Assembly (NCBI GenBank): GCA_902575715.1
Contig: CACGSI010000060.1
Span: forward strand, 1-5,179
Reading direction: 5' to 3'
DNA: 5,179 bases
Source of the DNA: an uncultured SAR324 cluster bacterium
GTDB taxonomy: Bacteria > SAR324 > NAC60-12
The translations under genes and the position numbers were made by a program. Under the pieces are notes generated by a model, which saw only the letters and a program-made list of their open reading frames with translations, ran no database searches and was not told the DNA's origin. This document shows positions 1 through 5,179 of this stretch, piece by piece (positions within the stretch are counted from its first letter, which is position 1; each line of letters opens with the position of its first letter).

Positions 1-797
1 ACGAAGCAATAGTAAATTGGTTGGGGTTCAATAGCCTAGGGGCGTTAGCAATGTATGAAAATCTTAAAAATGTAAAAAACAGAATTGAGTTATCTGAATC
101 AAATAAAAAACCATTTAATTCAAGTTTAGGAATTTTAGGAATAAATATTGGAAAAAATAAATTAACTTCTTTTGAGAAAGCAAGTGAAGATTATGTTGCC
201 TCCCTTGAAAAACTATATCCCTATGCTGATTATTTTACTTTAAATTTGAGTTCTCCTAATACAGATAAATTAGTTAATTTACAAAAGGGCAATGCCCTAG
301 AAAATATACTTGAAAAAGTTTGTAATTGTAGAGATAAGCTGGATCAAGAAAACTCCTTAAAAACTCCATTACTTTTGAAAATTTCTCCAGATTTAACTAA
401 TTATGAATTGAAAGAAAGTATTCAAATAATTAAGAAATTTTCTATCCAAGGTATCATAGCAACAAATTCTACAATTGATTTTTCAGGATTGAAGGAAAGA
501 ATACCATTAAGTAGGGGGGGTGTAAGTGGCAAACCACTTAAGAAAAAAAGTACTAGAATTATAAGAAAACTTTTTAATGAATTAGGAAATAATCTTATTA
601 TAATTGGAGTGGGAGGGATCTCGAGTGGTGCTGACGCCTACGAAAAAATCAGGGCAGGAGCATCGGCAGTTCAAATTTACACTTCGCTGGTTTACAAAGG
701 TCCCTCACTTGTAAAAAAAGTAAAAAAAGAGCTAGCTAAATTATTAGAGAAGGATGGGTATTCAAAAGTTTCTGAAGCTGTTGGAATAGATAATTAA
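1..797 (+). CDS. pyrD: Dihydroorotate dehydrogenase (quinone), class 2; 5'-truncated by the window edge
   Basis: This enzyme oxidises dihydroorotate to orotate in de novo pyrimidine synthesis, passing electrons through FMN to the quinone pool at the inner face of the cytoplasmic membrane. The frame is open from nt 3 (EAIVNWLGFNS...), so the TTG at nt 21 is an internal Leu codon, not the start. By comparison with E. coli PyrD (about 336 aa), roughly the first 100 residues, including the membrane-binding helices, lie outside the window. Visible family blocks in order are NWLGFNS (usually NRxGFNN) at the left edge, LGINIGKNK, NLSSPNT around nt 243-263 with the class 2 catalytic-base Ser at nt 252-254, LLLKISPDLT, IIATNSTID, RGGVSGKPL, and the FMN-phosphate segments IIGVGGISSG and GASAVQIYTS near the C-terminus. 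A serine base rather than cysteine marks class 2. The Arg after the first Asn is replaced by Trp, and SPNTPGLR reads SPNTDKLV. The gene is otherwise intact and runs tail-to-tail into fprA with 12 bp between stop codons. Confidence 0.96.
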   Translation, partial: EAIVNWLGFNSLGALAMYENLKNVKNRIELSESNKKPFNSSLGILGINIGKNKLTSFEKASEDYVASLEKLYPYADYFTLNLSSPNTDKLVNLQKGNALENILEKVCNCRDKLDQENSLKTPLLLKISPDLTNYELKESIQIIKKFSIQGIIATNSTIDFSGLKERIPLSRGGVSGKPLKKKSTRIIRKLFNELGNNLIIIGVGGISSGADAYEKIRAGASAVQIYTSLVYKGPSLVKKVKKELAKLLEKDGYSKVSEAVGIDN

Positions 798-822
798 TTT
801 ATAATACAACTATCTATTTTTT
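785..822 (+). terminator. Possible Rho-independent terminator of pyrD
   Basis: AATAGATA at 785-792 is perfectly complementary to TATCTATT at 811-818, giving an 8-bp stem with an 18-nt loop. Four more T residues follow directly (819-822). The stem brackets both stop codons of the convergent pair, so its right arm lies in the 3' end of fprA. It has only one G-C pair and a large loop, so it is weak. The T-run is on the pyrD side only, so the element would not serve fprA. AT-rich DNA produces such pairings by chance. Confidence 0.35.
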
Positions 823-2195
823 CGAATTATTTCTAACATTTTTTCTACAGAAGTTAATTTTATTCTTGGTCTTTCATTATTTTCCCCTGATTTTATTTCA
901 TAATTATTTAAAATTTTCCAGTCTGAGAACGAAACAAAATTTACACTTCTCGATTTTAGAAAAAAAACAATATCAGATTTGGAATCATATTTTTTGGGTA
1001 AAATTTTTTCATTATGGAAAGTATCTAACATACGATGAACTGTTTCAACAGCATCAGGTTTATTGGTGCCTATAACACCACTTGGACCTCTTTTAATCCA
1101 ACCAGCAACGAATTCTCTTTTTCTTAAAACTTTGGGATTTTCAGAATCTATGACTTGGCCAAAATCATTAGGTATTATTCCTTTTTTTTTATCAAAAGGT
1201 AATCCCACTAATGCTTCACCATGATATCCTATAGAGCGAAATATCAAATTTGCCTCTTTTTCAAATATTTCATCGGAAGGAATAGGTCGCAAATTACCAT
1301 CATTTTGTTTTTTTAATTTATTTCTAACTATACTAATTTTTTCAACTTTTTCACTACCAAATATTTCTACAGGAGAAGAAAGAAACAAAAAGTGAACCTT
1401 TTTCCTTGTTTGGGAAGAATCTTTTGAAGAAATTTGTTTTAAAATTTCAATATTTCTCTTAGTATCTTTACTTGCTTCAAATTCTAAAATACTTTTACCT
1501 GATTTATCGAAATCCAGTTCTTTCGAATCTACAATTGCCTCTGCTTCTTCCAATTCCAGAAATTCTCTTAATTCTGTTGGAGAAAATGAAGCCTGAATAG
1601 GGCCTCTCCTGCCTACCAACCAAATATTTTCTATTTTGCTTTTTCTTAATGCCTTAAGTGCATAGTCAGCTATGTCAGTTCTTGAAAGCTCATCATAATT
1701 TTTTGCTAGAATTCTTGCAACGTCTAAAGCTACATTACCATTCCCAATTACAAAAGCATTTTTACCAGACAAATCAAACTTCCTATCACTAAAATCTGGA
1801 TGCCCATTGTACCAGGCAACAAACTCAGTAGCTGAATGGCTGCCTGATAAATTTTCACCAGGAATATTTAAAAGGCGATCACTAGAACTTCCAACTGAAT
1901 AAATTACTGCATCATACCTATCCAACAAATCTTCGTTTTTTAAGTCTTTACCAAATTCAACATTTCCAAAAAATCTAAAGTTCTCATTTTCAGCAATTCT
2001 TTCGAAAATTTTTGTTACAGATTTTATTTTTTGATGATCTGGAGCGACACCTCCTCTAACCAGACCAAAAGGAGTTGGCAGCTTATCAAACATATCAACT
2101 TTTATAGATAAAGACTCTTGTCTAAAAAGTTCTCCGGCCGAGTAAAACCCAGCTGGACCAGAACCTATTATTGCTATTTTAAAAAATGGATTCAT
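810..2195 (-). CDS. fprA: NADPH:ferredoxin reductase, adrenodoxin reductase / FprA type
   Basis: This FAD flavoprotein transfers electrons from NADPH to a small ferredoxin in the cytosol. The 461 residues match the FprA/adrenodoxin reductase family length (about 455). Visible in order are the N-terminal FAD dinucleotide fold IIGSGPAGF (9-17), the family hallmark PTPFGLVRGGVAPDH (40-54), YDAVIYSVGS (94-103), the NADPH fold VIGNGNVALDVAR (149-161), VGRRGP (194-199, where the arginines bind the 2'-phosphate of NADPH), FRSIGY (319-324), and the FAD-closing block AGWIKRGPSGVIGTNK (364-379). The C-terminal tail RPRIKL is also typical of the family. No iron-sulphur cysteine motif is present, so it is a separate reductase and not a glutamate synthase small subunit. 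The ATG start lies 11 codons before the FAD motif and has only a weak AAGAAT upstream. It is the third gene in the hemA-hemC direction, 66 bp after hemC. Its ferredoxin partner is not in the window. Confidence 0.95.
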   Translation of the reverse strand: MNPFFKIAIIGSGPAGFYSAGELFRQESLSIKVDMFDKLPTPFGLVRGGVAPDHQKIKSVTKIFERIAENENFRFFGNVEFGKDLKNEDLLDRYDAVIYSVGSSSDRLLNIPGENLSGSHSATEFVAWYNGHPDFSDRKFDLSGKNAFVIGNGNVALDVARILAKNYDELSRTDIADYALKALRKSKIENIWLVGRRGPIQASFSPTELREFLELEEAEAIVDSKELDFDKSGKSILEFEASKDTKRNIEILKQISSKDSSQTRKKVHFLFLSSPVEIFGSEKVEKISIVRNKLKKQNDGNLRPIPSDEIFEKEANLIFRSIGYHGEALVGLPFDKKKGIIPNDFGQVIDSENPKVLRKREFVAGWIKRGPSGVIGTNKPDAVETVHRMLDTFHNEKILPKKYDSKSDIVFFLKSRSVNFVSFSDWKILNNYEIKSGENNERPRIKLTSVEKMLEIIRKNR

Positions 2196-2219
2196 TATTC
2201 TTATACCAATTAGATTTAA

Positions 2220-2225
2220 ATTATA
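2220..2225 (-). promoter_or_regulatory. Candidate -10 box for fprA
   Basis: A perfect TATAAT on the minus strand lies 24 bp upstream of the fprA ATG, in the 66-bp hemC-fprA spacer. No convincing -35 hexamer sits 16-18 bp before it (AGTTTA at 17 bp). Given the AT richness of the spacer, chance occurrence is quite possible. If real, fprA can be transcribed separately from hemA-hemC. Confidence 0.3.
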
Positions 2226-2231
2226 ATAAAG

Positions 2232-2249
2232 AAAAAAAGTTATAAACTT
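2232..2249 (-). terminator. Weak hairpin plus T-run after hemC
   Basis: On the minus strand, AAGTT and AACTT (within 2237-2249) form a 5-bp stem with a 3-nt loop, followed by T residues through 2232. It begins about 13 bp after the hemC stop codon (TAG, 2264-2262). The stem is short and has a single G-C pair, so at most it would be a leaky attenuator between hemC and fprA. Confidence 0.2.
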
Positions 2250-2261
2250 ATCTTAAAAACG

Positions 2262-3212
2262 CTAAAGATTTTTTAAAATTTGTTCAGCACCGTTTTCTAA
2301 AAGGTAATGAGAAACATTTTCTCCCAACTTTTTTGCATTTTCCACATTAGCACTTTCTTCATAAAACAATAAATTTTTACCTTCTAGATCTCCAATTCGA
2401 GCTTTTAACAAAAGTTTACCCTTACTAAAAATACAATAACCGGCTAGAGGAAGCTGACAGTTACCTTCAATATTCTTCAGCAACGAACGTTCTGCAGTCA
2501 AGCAATCCCAAGTAATTCTATCATTAATATGTTTTATAACATCAATAGTTCTCTCATCACCAATCCGAGTTTGAATTCCTATTGCACCTTGTCCAATAGC
2601 AGGCAACATTAAGTCCATTGGTAAAATTTGTGTAATTCTATCTTGAAGATTAATTCTCTTCAACCCTGCTTCAGCTAATATTGTTCCTTGAATTTCTCCT
2701 TCATCAAGTTTTCTAATTCTTGTTTGAACGTTTCCTCTTAAAACTTTAAAGTTTAAATCTGGCCTAAAATACTTAAGTTGGGACTGACGACGCAATGAGC
2801 TCGTTCCAACTATTCCTCCCTTAGGAAATTTTTCAATACTACCGAATTTTGGACAAATCCATGCATCAAAAGGATCTTCTCTCTTGGCTATTACAGAAAT
2901 TTCCAAACCACTAGGTAAAATGCTGGTTACATCCTTCATACTATGTACTGCTAAATCAGCTTTCCCATCTAAAAGAGCTTTTTCAAGTTCTTTCGTAAAC
3001 AGCCCTTTACCTCCTATTGTTGATAAAGGCTTATCGATAATCTTATCTCCCGTTGTCTTAAATATTTTTAATTCTACTGATATGCTTGGATTATTTTCCT
3101 GGATCATCTTCTTGACCCACTTAGCTTGCCAAACTGCTAGTTGACTGCCCCTAGTAGCAATTTTAAAAGAGAGGTTATTAGACTCGCCCATTACAGAAGC
3201 GTGTGAGATCAT
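2262..3212 (-). CDS. hemC: Porphobilinogen deaminase (hydroxymethylbilane synthase)
   Basis: This cytosolic enzyme joins four porphobilinogen molecules into hydroxymethylbilane, the linear precursor of all tetrapyrroles, using a covalently attached dipyrromethane primer. The 316 residues compare with 313 in E. coli. Visible are KIATRGSQLAVWQA (17-30), GGKGLFTKELEKALL (67-81), HSMKD (90-94) with the catalytic Asp94, GTSSLRRQ (136-143), LRGNVQTRIRKLDEGE (158-173) with the substrate-carboxylate arginines, and EGNCQLPLAGY (249-259), where Cys252 is the cofactor attachment residue. All key residues are present, so it should be active. The gene lies 6 bp after the hemA stop and is surely co-transcribed with it. 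Two ATGs compete for the start: Met1 (nt 3212), chosen for its closeness to hemA, and Met8 (nt 3191), which leaves 8 residues before the conserved fold and is also plausible. Neither has a clear Shine-Dalgarno. No hemD follows, although it often does. Confidence 0.97.
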   Translation of the reverse strand: MISHASVMGESNNLSFKIATRGSQLAVWQAKWVKKMIQENNPSISVELKIFKTTGDKIIDKPLSTIGGKGLFTKELEKALLDGKADLAVHSMKDVTSILPSGLEISVIAKREDPFDAWICPKFGSIEKFPKGGIVGTSSLRRQSQLKYFRPDLNFKVLRGNVQTRIRKLDEGEIQGTILAEAGLKRINLQDRITQILPMDLMLPAIGQGAIGIQTRIGDERTIDVIKHINDRITWDCLTAERSLLKNIEGNCQLPLAGYCIFSKGKLLLKARIGDLEGKNLLFYEESANVENAKKLGENVSHYLLENGAEQILKNL

Positions 3213-3218
3213 TTCAAA

Positions 3219-4523
3219 TTATAAAACTTTAAGTCTTGGTCTATTCTTACGTGCGTTCTCAATCTTTGCTAAAGGTGGGTTTAAACCAAAAATTTTTGTA
3301 AAAGACTCCAAATAAATACTTGAATCATCATCATGAGTAATTTTCTTTAAATTTTTGGAAGGATCATGCAACAATTTTCTAATTATTTTTTGTATCAATA
3401 ATTCTATCTCTTTTCGTTGAGATTCAGGTAAATCTCTCATCCTACGCATAGACTTATCAAATTCAGTCATAGCTATGGAATGAAAATGTTCTCGAATATT
3501 TTTTATTGTAGGAACTGCTGACAACGATTTAAACCAAAGTTTCAATTCCAACAATTCATTTTCAATTATCTCATTTGCCTTTTGTGACTCTTTCTCTCTA
3601 GTTTCTTTATTATTAGATACAATGGACTGCAGATCGTCGATATCATAACAAAACACGCCATGTAAATTATTTATTTCTGGATTTACATCTCGTGGAACTG
3701 CAATATCTATAAAAAACATAGACTTCCCTTTTCTCTTTCGCAGACATTTTTTTACTTCATCAAGAGTAAAAATATAATCTGATGCTCCCGTAGAACTAAT
3801 AATAATATCTGCCTCATGGAGACGGGAGTAAATATTTTGGAAAGGCAGAGCTATGCCCTTATATTTTTCAGCAAGCTTTGCAGCGTTAGAAAATGTTCTA
3901 TTTACAACAATAATTTCAGATACACCACATTTAATTAGGTGCTTTAATGCAAGCTCAGACATCTCGCCAGCCCCGACTACCATAACTCTTTGTTTTGATA
4001 GGTCTTCGAAGATTTGTTTCGCCAACTCAACTGCAGCGAAACTAATAGAAACCGCATTACTTGAAATAGTAGTTTCTGTACGAACCCTTTTAGCAGTAGA
4101 GAACGCCCTTGTAAATAGACGATGAAGTATTTTCCCGGTTAAAACTGCCTCTGAAAACAAGTGAAAAGAATCTTTTAGCTGTCCTAGAATCTGGGGTTCA
4201 CCTAGCACCATAGAATCTAAGCTGGATGCTACTCTGTAAAGATGTCTCACACCATCTAAGTTACTAAGAACGTAAACACCTTTTAAATCAGGAGATGAAA
4301 AATATTTCTCTAATTCTATGATAATCTGGTCAACTTTTTGTTTGGCATTCACTAGATAAAATTCTGTCCTGTTGCAAGTACTAAGAACAGCAACCTCTCC
4401 TAGTTCAAATTTTATTTTAAGATGATTACCAATTTCTAGTTGCTTTTGAGGATTTAAAACAAGCTTATCTCTTATTTCGATAGGTGTTTTTCTGAAATTC
4501 CAACCTATTACTGTAAAATGCAT
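3219..4523 (-). CDS. hemA: Glutamyl-tRNA reductase
   Basis: This enzyme reduces glutamyl-tRNA(Glu) with NADPH to glutamate-1-semialdehyde, the first committed step of the C5 route to 5-aminolevulinate. I start it at the ATG at nt 4523 (434 aa, MHFTVIGW...). The frame also has a TTG two codons earlier (nt 4529), which is less likely. Numbered from the ATG, the catalytic domain carries VLSTCNRTE (46-54), with nucleophile Cys50 that forms the thioester, and HLYRVASSLDSMVLGEPQIL (94-113), with the conserved His94. The NADPH domain shows VMVVGAGEM (180-188) and IIVVNRT (204-210), then IDIAVPRDVNPE (272-283). A long charged helix from about residue 305 leads to the C-terminal dimerisation domain. 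An oddity is that the usual N-terminal HKTAP motif reads FRKTP (residues 10-14). No Shine-Dalgarno is visible. hemC follows after 6 bp, and pgsA diverges upstream. Confidence 0.97.
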   Translation of the reverse strand: MHFTVIGWNFRKTPIEIRDKLVLNPQKQLEIGNHLKIKFELGEVAVLSTCNRTEFYLVNAKQKVDQIIIELEKYFSSPDLKGVYVLSNLDGVRHLYRVASSLDSMVLGEPQILGQLKDSFHLFSEAVLTGKILHRLFTRAFSTAKRVRTETTISSNAVSISFAAVELAKQIFEDLSKQRVMVVGAGEMSELALKHLIKCGVSEIIVVNRTFSNAAKLAEKYKGIALPFQNIYSRLHEADIIISSTGASDYIFTLDEVKKCLRKRKGKSMFFIDIAVPRDVNPEINNLHGVFCYDIDDLQSIVSNNKETREKESQKANEIIENELLELKLWFKSLSAVPTIKNIREHFHSIAMTEFDKSMRRMRDLPESQRKEIELLIQKIIRKLLHDPSKNLKKITHDDDSSIYLESFTKIFGLNPPLAKIENARKNRPRLKVL

Positions 4524-4566
4524 ATACAATTTTTTTAAAATATAATCAAAATAACTTTTAAAATTT

Positions 4567-4586
4567 ATTTACCAAAAATGGTAAAT
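4567..4586. repeat. Perfect 8-bp inverted repeat in the hemA/pgsA divergent spacer
   Basis: ATTTACCA (4567-4574) and TGGTAAAT (4579-4586) are exact reverse complements separated by AAAA. The 20-bp element lies about 44 bp upstream of the hemA ATG and 68 bp upstream of the pgsA GTG. The core ACC/GGT pairs stand out in an otherwise A/T-only stretch. Its symmetry and position suggest a repressor operator or a hairpin in the hemA leader. It follows no gene 3' end on either strand, so a terminator is unlikely. The cognate factor is unknown. Confidence 0.5.
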
Positions 4587-4597
4587 TACTTTTTTAA

Positions 4598-4626
4598 ATT
4601 TTAAACTCATGATACTATTTGAACAA
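4598..4626 (-). promoter_or_regulatory. Candidate sigma70-type promoter for hemA-hemC
   Basis: On the minus strand, TTGTTC (4626-4621, 3/6 to the -35 consensus, including TTG) is separated by exactly 17 bp from TAAAAT (4603-4598, 5/6 to the -10 consensus). Transcription would begin near nt 4591, leaving a leader of about 68 nt that contains the inverted repeat at 4567-4586 almost at its 5' end. It is the best-spaced pair I found in this spacer, but AT richness makes matches cheap. Confidence 0.35.
4610..4618 (+). promoter_or_regulatory. Candidate extended -10 promoter for pgsA
   Basis: TGATACTAT reads as an extended -10 element: TG, one base, then TACTAT (4/6 to TATAAT, keeping the second A and last T). 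Transcription would start near nt 4625, about 15 nt before the pgsA ribosome binding site. No good -35 is seen at 17 bp (T-rich only), which extended -10 promoters tolerate. It overlaps the candidate hemA promoter, so the two genes could compete for polymerase. Confidence 0.3.
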
Positions 4627-4639
4627 AAAATCTCAAGTC

Positions 4640-4644
4640 AGGAA
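4640..4644 (+). promoter_or_regulatory. Ribosome binding site of pgsA
   Basis: AGGAA lies 9 nt before the GTG at 4654, a normal Shine-Dalgarno spacing. It decides the start of pgsA, because the frame has an in-frame stop at 4645-4647 and no ATG before the conserved N-terminal region. It is the clearest Shine-Dalgarno in the window. Confidence 0.65.
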
Positions 4645-4653
4645 TAATTTTTA

Positions 4654-5179
4654 GTGGTTGCTTTTTTTTCAAAATGGCTAACGGCCAATCAACTAACAAC
4701 TCTTAGGGTAGCTTTAGTTCCCATAATCTACTTCGGAATGTTCTATGGAAAAAATAAACCAATTATATTATTCATTACTTGGATCGTTTTTCTATTTGCT
4801 TGCTTAACAGACTATTGGGATGGAGTTTTAGCTCGACATCAAGGAAAAACTACAAAACTTGGGAAATTATTAGATCCTGTAGCAGATAAAATTCTTATAT
4901 GTTCTTTGCTAGTTCTACTTGTAGCCATGGATAGAGCTCCGGCATTACTGACTGTTATACTAATTTCAAGAGAATTTATAATATCTGGATTACGCTCAAT
5001 AGCGGCGATTGAAGGAAGGGTGATCTCCGCAGACTTTGGAGGTAAAATCAAAACAATTTCACAAATGTTTGCAGTTGGTTTTTTAATAATTCATTATCCC
5101 ACGATTGGCATACCCACTCATGAAGTTGGTATAGTGATTCTATGGATTTCAACATTTATATCAATATGGAGTGGAATTA
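4654..5179 (+). CDS. pgsA: CDP-diacylglycerol--glycerol-3-phosphate 3-phosphatidyltransferase; 3'-truncated by the window edge
   Basis: This inner-membrane enzyme exchanges CMP of CDP-diacylglycerol for glycerol-3-phosphate, making phosphatidylglycerol phosphate, the precursor of phosphatidylglycerol and cardiolipin. I translated the frame from GTG 4654 (MVAFFSKWLTANQLTTLRVALVP...); it stays open to the right edge (175 codons). Compared with E. coli PgsA (about 182 aa), only the last few residues are missing. The CDP-alcohol phosphatidyltransferase signature is complete: Asp53, Asp56-Gly57, Ala60-Arg61, Gly70, Asp74 and Asp78, with the four Asp residues that bind the metals. Further PgsA-like blocks are LDPVADK (73-79), ISREFIISGLR (104-114) and GKIKTISQM (130-138). 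Hydrophobic membrane segments lie near residues 14-30, 36-52, 80-92, 97-111, 138-148 and 158-174. N-terminal NQLTTLRVALVP matches the PgsA start and argues against PssA. The gene diverges from hemA across a 130-bp spacer. Confidence 0.93.
   Translation, partial: MVAFFSKWLTANQLTTLRVALVPIIYFGMFYGKNKPIILFITWIVFLFACLTDYWDGVLARHQGKTTKLGKLLDPVADKILICSLLVLLVAMDRAPALLTVILISREFIISGLRSIAAIEGRVISADFGGKIKTISQMFAVGFLIIHYPTIGIPTHEVGIVILWISTFISIWSGI

Noticed and set aside
866..1075. Open frame of 69 codons on the plus strand
   Set aside because: It lies wholly antisense inside fprA, whose protein is well conserved. Its translation resembles no family I know and it has no ribosome binding site.
2196..2261. 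Small gene or RNA in the hemC-fprA spacer
   Set aside because: The 66 bp are almost pure A/T, with no reading frame or stable structure beyond the weak hairpin listed.
2884..3144. Open frame of 86 codons on the plus strand
   Set aside because: It is antisense to the conserved N-terminal half of hemC, and its openness follows from the codon use of hemC.
3853..4125. Open frame of 90 codons on the plus strand
   Set aside because: It is antisense to the NADPH domain of hemA and shows no recognisable motif.
4524..4529. TTG at 4529 as the hemA start
   Set aside because: The ATG two codons later gives the usual MHFTVIG-type N-terminus, and TTG has no better ribosome binding site.
4567..4595. Inverted repeat followed by T-rich sequence as a plus-strand terminator
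   Set aside because: No plus-strand gene ends upstream of it: hemA is on the minus strand and this is its 5' side. An operator or leader hairpin fits better.
4674..4706. ATG at 4674 as a start for the plus-strand gene
   Set aside because: It is in another frame and reaches a stop after ten codons. The pgsA frame begins at GTG 4654 with a good ribosome binding site.
4839..5051. Open frame of 70 codons on the minus strand
   Set aside because: It is antisense to pgsA, whose complete CDP-alcohol phosphatidyltransferase motif on the plus strand makes that the real gene.

Overview
The window is AT-rich bacterial chromosome, densely coded, with five recognisable housekeeping genes and short spacers. 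There are no mobile elements, RNA genes, CRISPR arrays or signs of recent transfer. Layout from left to right: the 3' part of pyrD (+, cut by the left edge), a tail-to-tail junction, then fprA, hemC and hemA all on the minus strand (transcription order hemA > hemC > fprA), a 130-bp head-to-head spacer, and pgsA (+, cut by the right edge). No stretch longer than 300 bases lacks a gene.

hemA and hemC encode the first committed step of the C5 tetrapyrrole route (glutamyl-tRNA reductase) and hydroxymethylbilane synthase. They lie 6 bp apart and almost surely share a transcript. fprA, 66 bp further on the same strand, encodes an adrenodoxin-reductase-type NADPH:ferredoxin reductase. It may be read from the same message, from its own promoter (a perfect TATAAT lies in the spacer), or from both. 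pyrD (pyrimidine synthesis, membrane-linked class 2 type) and pgsA (phosphatidylglycerol synthesis) are functionally separate neighbours.

Organism: use of glutamyl-tRNA reductase excludes the Shemin-pathway alphaproteobacteria. AT-rich composition, tight packing and mostly absent Shine-Dalgarno sequences fit a streamlined free-living bacterium, perhaps marine. The hemA-hemC pairing and the PgsA sequence recall deltaproteobacteria or SAR324-like lineages, while FprA closely resembles the mycobacterial enzyme as I remember it. No single gene settles the phylum, so I leave it open.

I found no novel system. The points most worth a second look are a perfect 8-bp inverted repeat in the hemA/pgsA divergent spacer, the hemA-hemC-fprA arrangement, and a few unusual residues at normally conserved positions in HemA and PyrD.
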